A stretch of DNA of 64,000 nucleotides from Wolbachia endosymbiont (group A) of Anomoia purmunda (GTDB taxonomy: Bacteria > Pseudomonadota > Alphaproteobacteria > Rickettsiales > Anaplasmataceae), in assembly GCF_947251545.1 (NCBI RefSeq), contig NZ_OX366362.1:1364001-1428000 (forward strand), written 5' to 3'. The notes beneath the pieces are model-generated. The model ran no database searches, was not told where the DNA came from, and saw only the letters and a program-made list of their open reading frames with translations. Shown one piece after another: positions 57,355-64,000 of this stretch; the first letter of the stretch is position 1, and every line of letters begins with the position of its first letter. The translations under genes were made by a program, and so were the position numbers.

Positions 57355-59211
57355 CTATTTAATTCCAATAATATATAAAGCACCGATTATTAAAGTAACA
57401 AACATAATAAATGCATAATCAAATATATAACCAGTTTGCAACTTTACAGAACTTTTTGAACATTCATTAACCAACCTTACAACACCATTTGGTCCAAATG
57501 AATCAATAGCCTTAACATCAAATTTCCATAGAAGCCTAGATATAAACCTTATCGGTGCAATGATAACAAACTCATATACCTCATCAAAGTACCATTTATT
57601 CTGCAAAAACTTAAGTAAAAATTTACTCTTAATTTGCCTAATTACTTGATATTGGTAAATTAGGTACGCAAGTGCTATTCCACTTAGGCTCGCTAAGGTT
57701 GGCAGTAGTTTTATAAAGAAATTATGAATTCCATGCTCATCAATCATCACTAAACTTGATTTCCAAAACGCATTACTAGTTATGTTCAAAATATTTGCTC
57801 CCCACACTCCAGAAAATACCGAACCAAAAGCAAGTATCAGTAATGGTATAAGCATAATCTTTGGTGCCTCATGTATATTAATTTTACTTTGTTTTTGGCT
57901 GTGGAACACAAGAAGGAATAACCTCCAAGAGTAAAACGCTGTGAAGAATGCAACAACTAAGCTTATTATAAAAGCAAAGCTATCCGTGCTATAAGCATGT
58001 TCAATTATCAAATCCTTTGAGTAAAAACCTGCAAATGGAAATATTCCAGAAAGTGCAAGAGATCCAATCCACATGAGAGTGTAAGTGCAAGGGATTTTCT
58101 TCCAGCAATTTCCCATTTTCTGAATGTTTTGCTCATGATGCATTGCATGAATCACGTTGCCAGCACCAAGAAATAGTAGAGCTTTAAAAAAAGCGTGTGT
58201 CATTAAATGAAAAATAGCAATATTGTAAGCAGAAAGCCCACATGCCATGAACATATAACCAAGTTGACTGCAGGTTGAATAAGCAATTATTTTCTTTATA
58301 TCGTTCTGAGTAATTGCAACGGTGGCTGCAAAAAAAGCAGTGAGTGCTCCAACGATAACTATTAATTCTCGTGCCACATTTGATAACTCAAACAATGGAG
58401 AACACTTTGCTACTAAAAATATACCTGCTGTTACCATCGTTGCTGCGTGAATAAGTGCAGAAACAGGAGTTGGCCCTTCCATTGCATCTGGCAACCAAAC
58501 ATGTAAACCAAGCTGTGCAGATTTACCCATACAGCCAATAAAAAGTAATATGCATATTATATGAGTTACTTTGAATTCACAGCAGAATGCCCTAATGTTC
58601 TGCGTGCCAAGAAGATCAGTTGTGTCAAAAACTTCAGTAAAATTCAAAGAGTGAAATGTATAATAAATAAGAAAGATTCCAATCAATAGTGAAAAGTCTC
58701 CTACCCTATTCACAACAAATGCTTTAATTGCTGCATTATTTGCAGAATATTTTTGGAACCAAAATCCTATGAGTAAATAAGAACATAGGCCAACCCCTTC
58801 CCAGCCAAAAAAAAGCTGCACGAAATTATCGCTTACAACCAGCACAATCATACAAAACGTAAATAGCGATAGGTAAGAAAAAAACCTCGACTTCCCCTTA
58901 TCATGCTCCATATAACCGATAGAGTAGAGATGTACTACCAGTGAAACGGTGGTAATAACAATCAGCATTAAGGATGAGAGAGCATCCACACTAATTGCCC
59001 AATTTACTTTTAATACACTTAATGAAAATAGAGGAAATAAAACTAAATGATAGTTTTCAGAGAAGGTGAGAAAAACATACCAAGATAAAACTGCAGATAT
59101 TCCAATCCCTGCCGTTGTAATTAACTGACCAAAAACATCCTTTCTAAAAAGTGCTGCAAATAGCGAACCAAAAAGTGGCAAAAATACTATTAATTTCAGT
59201 ATATCCATCAT
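57355..59211 (-). CDS. nuoL: NADH-quinone oxidoreductase subunit L
   Basis: This 618-residue complex I subunit has about 16 membrane helices and the long lateral C-terminal helix. Motifs: FFGWEGVGLCSYLLIGFWFQ, QLGLHVWLPDAMEGPTPVSA, DIKKIIAYSTCSQLGYMFMA and HLMTHAFFKALLFLGAGNVI. These are the proton-channel residues of the antiporter fold. It starts 4 bp after nuoK stops. The length matches other alphaproteobacterial NuoL proteins. Confidence 0.96.
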   Translation of the reverse strand: MMDILKLIVFLPLFGSLFAALFRKDVFGQLITTAGIGISAVLSWYVFLTFSENYHLVLFPLFSLSVLKVNWAISVDALSSLMLIVITTVSLVVHLYSIGYMEHDKGKSRFFSYLSLFTFCMIVLVVSDNFVQLFFGWEGVGLCSYLLIGFWFQKYSANNAAIKAFVVNRVGDFSLLIGIFLIYYTFHSLNFTEVFDTTDLLGTQNIRAFCCEFKVTHIICILLFIGCMGKSAQLGLHVWLPDAMEGPTPVSALIHAATMVTAGIFLVAKCSPLFELSNVARELIVIVGALTAFFAATVAITQNDIKKIIAYSTCSQLGYMFMACGLSAYNIAIFHLMTHAFFKALLFLGAGNVIHAMHHEQNIQKMGNCWKKIPCTYTLMWIGSLALSGIFPFAGFYSKDLIIEHAYSTDSFAFIISLVVAFFTAFYSWRLFLLVFHSQKQSKINIHEAPKIMLIPLLILAFGSVFSGVWGANILNITSNAFWKSSLVMIDEHGIHNFFIKLLPTLASLSGIALAYLIYQYQVIRQIKSKFLLKFLQNKWYFDEVYEFVIIAPIRFISRLLWKFDVKAIDSFGPNGVVRLVNECSKSSVKLQTGYIFDYAFIMFVTLIIGALYIIGIK

Positions 59212-59215
59212 ACTT

Positions 59216-59524
59216 TCATTCTTTCATTAAATTTGCTTGTTCAACATCTATATTGCCACGGCTTCTATAATATACAACCAATATTGCAAGCCCAACTCCT
59301 GACTCTGCTGCCGCAACAGTCAACACAAACATCACAAAAATTTGCCCAACTATATCATTCATAAAGGCAGAAAAAGCAACTAAGTTGATATTAATTGCCA
59401 GCAATAATATTTCTATTGATAACAATATATTGATTATGCTCTTACGGTTGATGAAAATACCCCACACTCCAATAGTGAACAAAATAGCAGCAACTATCAA
59501 AAAGTGATTTAATCCTATTTCCAT
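59216..59524 (-). CDS. nuoK: NADH-quinone oxidoreductase subunit K
   Basis: The 102 residues form three membrane helices: [40 protein letters not shown] and [20 protein letters not shown]. The Glu in [10 protein letters not shown] and that in AAESGVG are the conserved membrane-buried proton-path residues. It overlaps nuoJ by 10 bp. Confidence 0.95.
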   Translation of the reverse strand: MEIGLNHFLIVAAILFTIGVWGIFINRKSIINILLSIEILLLAININLVAFSAFMNDIVGQIFVMFVLTVAAAESGVGLAILVVYYRSRGNIDVEQANLMKE

Positions 59525-60102
59525 TCTACTCCTTTTCCAAATTTAGCCTTAATCAATCTTACAGATGAAGATTGTGTCAATTGCTTTAATACATTCTGTT
59601 TTTTAACTCCTTTTTTCTTGTCCTGCAAAGTAAGAGCAACTGCACCAACAATTGCAACAAGCAGCAGAATACCAGAAAGATGAAAAGCGTACATGTAGTC
59701 GGTATACAGCAAATTACCAATAGCTTTCACATTATTGGTATTATAGTTTATAACATTGCTTATATTCGGTGCTGAGCTGCGGATTACAAAGCTGATGACT
59801 AGAAAAAACACAACACACAACATAGCACCAAGAGTGCAATGCTTTGCAAAACCCTGGCGCAACCTTATGTAGTCAATATCGAGCATCATAACTACAAAGA
59901 GGAACAACACCGCAACCGCACCGATGTATACTATCAGCACCATCATAGCAATGAATTCAGCTCCAAGGAGAATAAAAAGCACTGCAGAGTTAACGAAGGT
60001 GAAAATTAAAAATAATACTGCATGCACAGGATTTCTTACACTAATTACGCATACAGCAGATAAAATGCTAAGAATTGCAAAAAAATAAAAGAAAAAAGGC
60101 AT
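59515..60102 (-). CDS. nuoJ: NADH-quinone oxidoreductase subunit J
   Basis: The 195 residues have five membrane helices. [40 protein letters not shown] and [20 protein letters not shown] give the NuoJ profile. The 3rd helix carries the YIGAVAVLF pi-bulge seen in mobile complex I structures. It is the first nuo gene in the window and is divergent from the UvrD-type helicase, with about 150 bp between their starts. Confidence 0.94.
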   Translation of the reverse strand: MPFFFYFFAILSILSAVCVISVRNPVHAVLFLIFTFVNSAVLFILLGAEFIAMMVLIVYIGAVAVLFLFVVMMLDIDYIRLRQGFAKHCTLGAMLCVVFFLVISFVIRSSAPNISNVINYNTNNVKAIGNLLYTDYMYAFHLSGILLLVAIVGAVALTLQDKKKGVKKQNVLKQLTQSSSVRLIKAKFGKGVEWK

Positions 60103-60252
60103 CGATACTTTAACTGCAACAATAGTTACTAATTTAAAGTAACTATCGTGGTAAAGTCAATATTATATTAAACAACTGTTCTATTCAATAAAACCTTTAC
60201 AATATTTCGATCATAGGTTTAACTTTACGAAGTTATAATCTATAGGGCTACA

Positions 60253-62166
60253 ATGAACGATTATCTCTCACTGCTAAATCCAGAACAACAATCAGCTGTA
60301 ACTAACATAGATGGACCAGTTTTGATACTGGCAGGAGCCGGAACCGGAAAAACAAGAACGATTACTTCAAGAATAGCACACATAATTAGAAATGGTCACG
60401 CTTATTCTGATGAAATATTAGCTGTTACATTCACAAACAAAGCAGCAAATGAGATGGTATCAAGGGTACTTGAGCTAACGAGCACAAACATACCATGGCT
60501 TGGCACTTTCCATGCAATTGCAGCAAAAATTTTGCGCCTGCATGCAGAAATTGTGGGCTTAAACCCCAATTTTACAATCATTGGTGTGGATGACCAATTA
60601 CAGGTAATAAAAAACGTCATGAATGAAATAAGCCCTGATTACCTATCAGAAAAATGCAAGACCATTATGAATATTATTCAGCAATGGAAAGAGAAGTGTT
60701 TGTTGCCATCTGAAGTGGAAGATATTCAATCATTTAGGCCAGTATATGTAACTGCACTCAAAGTCTATCACCAGTATCAGGAAAGGTTGAAATTTCTTAA
60801 TTCTGTCGATTTTGGTGACTTATTGCTATATAACATACAACTCTTCAATCAAAAGACCGAAGTTCTGTCCTACTACCAAAACAAGTTTAAATATGTCATG
60901 GTAGATGAATATCAAGATACAAATGCAATACAATATCTTTGGCTAAAATACCTTGCAAAAGAGCACTCAAATATTTGCTGTGTAGGAGATGATGACCAGT
61001 CGATATATAGTTGGCGTGGTGCAGAAGTTGAAAATATTTTGAAGTTCTCCGATGATTTTAAAAATGCAAAAACCTTCAAGCTAGAGTGTAACTACAGGTC
61101 AACATCCCACATACTTGCAACTGCGTCATATGTTATCAATCACAATAAGACTCGCTTAGAAAAAAAATTGTGGACAACAAACATTGAAGGGGAAAAGGTA
61201 AATCTAATAAAATTATGGGACGGAAAAGCTGAAGCAAGGTTCATAAGCGAACAGATATTAAAGCTCAATAAATACAGATTTAGTGACATTGCAGTGCTGG
61301 TAAGGGCCACTTTTCAAACTAGAGTTCTCGAAGAGTATTTTATAAAATATTCAATTCCCTACAAGATTATAAGTGGCGTAAAATTCTACGAACGTCAGGA
61401 AGTCAGGGATATAATTGCATATTTAAGACTTGTTACAAACAATAACGATGACTTAGCTTTCGAAAGGATAGTAAATCGGCCAAAAAGAAGCATAGGAGCT
61501 ACAACTCTAAAGAAAATATACACGACTGCTCAGGATAATAAAATTTCTTTTTTTGAGGCAGCAAAAATACTAGTTAATAGTAATCAAGTAACTGAAAGAA
61601 TTAAACTCTCACTCAACGATTTTTTAAATAAAATTAAAGCTTGGGAAGAAATAGTAAGCGTAAAACCACTGCATGAATTCGTTAAAATCGTAGCAAACCA
61701 ATCAGGGTATATTGAAATGCTTGAAAATGATGAGGTAACAGGCTTAGCACGAATAGAAAATGTCAAAGAGCTCATCTCATCTTTAAAAAATTTCGATAAT
61801 GCCACAACTTTCTTGGAGCATATAAGTCTGGTGATGGAAGTGGATAATATGAATAACGATGATACTGTATATGTTATGACTCTTCATGCAGCCAAAGGAC
61901 TTGAATTCCCGTGCGTGTTTCTACCTGGTTGGGAAGAGGGATTATTTCCTCATCAGAGATCTTTTGATGACAAAAGTGGTAAAGCTTTAGAAGAAGAAAG
62001 GAGACTCGCATATGTTGGCATAACCAGGGCAAAGGAAAGGTTAATCATTTCATGTGCAGATAGGAGGGAAATTAACAACCAGTGGCAACCGATGCGCACT
62101 TCTCGGTTCATTAAAGAATTGCCAAGAGAAAATGTTGAGGTAATCAAGAGTAACGCCTACTGTTGA
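60253..62166 (+). CDS. UvrD/PcrA-type DNA helicase
   Basis: A 637-residue superfamily 1 ATP-dependent 3'-5' DNA helicase. Motif Ia/I: LNPEQQSAV then ILAGAGTGKTRTITSRIAHI. II: VMVDEYQDTNAIQYLWL. III: VGDDDQSIYSWRGAEVENIL. IV: LECNYRST. V: VMTLHAAKGLEFPCVFLPGW with EEGLFPHQRS. VI: EEERRLAYVGITRAKERL. The length is close to PcrA/UvrD without an extended C-terminus. It acts in nucleotide-excision and mismatch repair or replication restart; whether it is best named uvrD or pcrA cannot be fixed here. Confidence 0.93.
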   Translation: MNDYLSLLNPEQQSAVTNIDGPVLILAGAGTGKTRTITSRIAHIIRNGHAYSDEILAVTFTNKAANEMVSRVLELTSTNIPWLGTFHAIAAKILRLHAEIVGLNPNFTIIGVDDQLQVIKNVMNEISPDYLSEKCKTIMNIIQQWKEKCLLPSEVEDIQSFRPVYVTALKVYHQYQERLKFLNSVDFGDLLLYNIQLFNQKTEVLSYYQNKFKYVMVDEYQDTNAIQYLWLKYLAKEHSNICCVGDDDQSIYSWRGAEVENILKFSDDFKNAKTFKLECNYRSTSHILATASYVINHNKTRLEKKLWTTNIEGEKVNLIKLWDGKAEARFISEQILKLNKYRFSDIAVLVRATFQTRVLEEYFIKYSIPYKIISGVKFYERQEVRDIIAYLRLVTNNNDDLAFERIVNRPKRSIGATTLKKIYTTAQDNKISFFEAAKILVNSNQVTERIKLSLNDFLNKIKAWEEIVSVKPLHEFVKIVANQSGYIEMLENDEVTGLARIENVKELISSLKNFDNATTFLEHISLVMEVDNMNNDDTVYVMTLHAAKGLEFPCVFLPGWEEGLFPHQRSFDDKSGKALEEERRLAYVGITRAKERLIISCADRREINNQWQPMRTSRFIKELPRENVEVIKSNAYC

Positions 62167-62174
62167 AGCTATAA

Positions 62175-62282
62175 CTGCAGCCCTTACTACATGAGGAAGA
62201 TATAGCGATAGTCAAACTCGCTATCCAACGTGACACCCGAAATGCAAAATTCATTAGGCATGAAGACGTCAACTGGGAATAA
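62175..62282 (+). pseudogene. Relic C-terminal end of a RelB-like antitoxin
   Basis: The frame reads LQPLLHEEDIAIVKLAIQRD then TRNAKFIRHEDVNWE and a TAA at 62280. It closely parallels VEHEEDMALLKLSIQRNVPG and ETVDFEDIKWD from module 3. There is no start codon (TAA lies just upstream), no toxin follows and no promoter of the array type is present. It is a stray remnant about 31 kb from the array. Confidence 0.7.
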
Positions 62283-62397
62283 GTTTTCTAATTGCACATA
62301 AGTCAACAATAATTTTCACACAAATCAAAACAGCATATCTTCTCCATAATCCTTGGTAATTTTACATAAGTTAAAAGTAGCATATGGTTCTCTCTGC

Positions 62398-63839
62398 CAT
62401 ACGCGTCAAGTTAAGGAAAAGTGTAAGTAAAATTGATAGAGTGAAGGAAAAGAATAAGGTATAAGTTCTCTTGGATATGTGAATGAGAGAACTTACAATG
62501 GACAGAATAGCTTGCTTATCAAAAGACCTCAATGAATTCTTTAATGAAAAAGCAGACGAAATATCAATTGCAGTAGGTTTTATAAAAAGAAAGAGAAAAC
62601 TTAATGGCTCATCATTCATAAAAGCTATGGTTTTTGGTAACATAGGAGTTGGTGATTGTAGCATAGAAACAATGTGCCAATTGCTAAATGGAGACTCGAT
62701 AGAAATTACAAAACAGGGTTTGGATTTTAGATTTACTGAAGAAGCAGTGGAATTTATGAAAAGAATGTATAATGAATCTTTAGTTTTATTTAAAAACAGC
62801 TTACAGGTTGATTGCAGAATTTTGAAGCAATTTAGAAGCATTAAGCTATTGGATAGTAGCTATATTAGCCTGCCCAGTAGCATGGAAGATATGTACAAAG
62901 GATATGGGAGTAGCTATAGAGATTGTGAGAGTAATACCAAATCAGGAATAAAGCTGCAGTTAGTCTTTGATTACCTGAACCAAGCGCTAGATAAGTTAAA
63001 TTTAATAGAAGGAATAAGGTCGGATCAAGGTTATAGGGATTATCTGAACGGTTTATCAGCCAATGATTTGCTAATATTTGATTTGTGCTACTTTGTGCCT
63101 AGTTCTTTTAAACAGATTGATGAAGCAGGTGCATATTTTGTTAGTCGTTATAAGTCTGATACCAATATATATGATATAGAAACAAATCAAAAAATAGAGT
63201 TGTTGGAATGTTTAGAAGGTCAATCCCTTCTAGAGATGGAAGTGCTATTAGGAAAAGAAGTAAAAATTAAAGTGAGAATTATATGTCAAAAATTAACTGA
63301 AGAACAGTCTATAATTAGAAGAAGGGCTAATAAGTTAGCAAAATCACATGGATATACATCTTCTCAAAAGAATCAAAAATTGCTGGATTGGTCGATATTC
63401 ATAACTAACGTTCCAGAGAGTAAAATCAGCGCTGAACAAGTATTAACAGTTTACAGGGTAAGATGGCAGATTGAATTATTATTTAAATTGTATAAGAGTC
63501 ACATCAGGCTTGACGAACTTAAAGGAAAACCATACAGAGTATTATGTGAACTATACGCTAAATTGTGCGCAATTCTTATATTTCATGGAATAGTTGGTTG
63601 TATAAAACTGAAAGAGAATACAGAGCTGAGTTTAACAAAGGCATTCATTGAATTAAAAAGAAGGATTAGGGAGTTGTTTTTAGCGTTAAGCAGTAAAATT
63701 AATAATTTGAGAATTTTCCTGAAAAAACTTACCACAGACTGGTCACAATTTTCTGTGAAAGATAGATATAGAAAAACTAGAGTATCCACCTTAAGTTCAT
63801 TGAATTTTCTTACCCTTGCTTCTTAACTTGACGCGTATG
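62398..63839 (+). mobile_element. IS4-family insertion sequence, copy 4 (full-length)
   Basis: A 1442-bp element with catacgcgtcaagttaag ends and no internal deletion. The flanks are ctctctgc and aatatagc; there is no duplication. Its right end touches an inverted piece of a further copy at 63840. Confidence 0.92.
62483..63826 (+). CDS. IS4-family DDE transposase (full-length, copy 4)
   Basis: The 447 residues match copy 2 except for one missing Arg in the run after QSIIRR. The catalytic Asp in LLDSSYISLP, the second in IFDLCYF and the YRVRWQIELLFKLYK signature are all present, so it should be active. Its start (MRELTMDRIACL) follows the left inverted end by about 85 bp. Confidence 0.92.
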   Translation: MRELTMDRIACLSKDLNEFFNEKADEISIAVGFIKRKRKLNGSSFIKAMVFGNIGVGDCSIETMCQLLNGDSIEITKQGLDFRFTEEAVEFMKRMYNESLVLFKNSLQVDCRILKQFRSIKLLDSSYISLPSSMEDMYKGYGSSYRDCESNTKSGIKLQLVFDYLNQALDKLNLIEGIRSDQGYRDYLNGLSANDLLIFDLCYFVPSSFKQIDEAGAYFVSRYKSDTNIYDIETNQKIELLECLEGQSLLEMEVLLGKEVKIKVRIICQKLTEEQSIIRRRANKLAKSHGYTSSQKNQKLLDWSIFITNVPESKISAEQVLTVYRVRWQIELLFKLYKSHIRLDELKGKPYRVLCELYAKLCAILIFHGIVGCIKLKENTELSLTKAFIELKRRIRELFLALSSKINNLRIFLKKLTTDWSQFSVKDRYRKTRVSTLSSLNFLTLAS

Positions 63840-64000
63840 AATATAGCTACTATCCAATAGCTTAATGCTTCTAAATTGCTTCAAAATTCTGCAATCAACC
63901 TGTAAGCTGTTTTTAAATAAAACTAAAGATTCATTATACATTCTTTTCATAAATTCCACTGCTTCTTCAGTAAATCTAAAATCCAAACCCTGTTTTGTAA
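63840..64000 (-). mobile_element. Inverted partial IS4-family copy running off the window end
   Basis: From 63840 the sequence aatatagctactatccaata onwards is the minus strand of the IS4 transposase, encoding (on the minus strand) from FCYK-like upstream residues to KLLDSSYI. It starts inside the gene, near the breakpoint of the 135-bp deletion in copies 1 and 3, and includes that missing segment. The rest lies beyond the window. Confidence 0.85.

Overview
The window looks like part of a Wolbachia (Rickettsiales) chromosome, probably a strain rich in insertion sequences. The grounds are low G+C; single-copy housekeeping genes in scattered small operons; a circularly permuted (two-piece) ssrA gene; many ankyrin-repeat genes; degraded pieces of a WO-type prophage; and many copies of short palindromic repeats of the Wolbachia kind. 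The species call is inference from gene content, not a database match.

Layout. 1-5 kb: a membrane protein, ppa, tRNA-Ser(GCU), a SurA-like chaperone, an Fe-S/NAD-binding oxidoreductase fragment and 5-formyl-THF cyclo-ligase. 5-17 kb: an accessory, prophage-derived island with an IS4-family copy, a ligA 5' fragment, a double-HTH regulator, two ankyrin genes, a broken D12-class adenine methylase, a 5'-truncated patatin and a 1485-residue class 3 lipase-domain protein. 17-27 kb: repeats, a third ankyrin protein, a lone secretin, an outer-membrane barrel, mtaB, a phage terminase scrap cut by a frameshifted IS982 element, an IS5-family remnant and another IS4 copy. 27-31 kb: ssrA directly followed by sspB (the SsrA-tag adaptor), then four tandem RelBE-like toxin-antitoxin modules, each with its own near-consensus promoter; two of the toxins are visibly damaged.

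31-49 kb is mostly core: yggT-ftsK, ispG, an Rpn-type nuclease, fumC, obg-eno, a GIY-YIG protein, murC, rlpA, fdx, ccmH and gltX, separated by palindromic repeat clusters. 49-53 kb holds a 12-residue-repeat helical protein cut off from its start by an IS4 copy, and two small coiled-coil proteins. 53-60 kb is a minus-strand operon nuoJKLMN-birA-ccmD-ccmE. 60-64 kb has a UvrD-type helicase, an antitoxin relic, a full-length IS4 copy and an inverted piece of a further copy running off the end.

The most striking features are: (1) palindromic repeats inserted in frame into two housekeeping enzymes, MurC (38 codons) and BirA (about 95 codons); (2) the ssrA-sspB pair beside a decaying relBE array; (3) four copies of one IS4-family element, two sharing an identical 135-bp internal deletion that removes the likely first catalytic Asp; and (4) IS borders that join unrelated genes without target duplications, which suggests recombination between copies.
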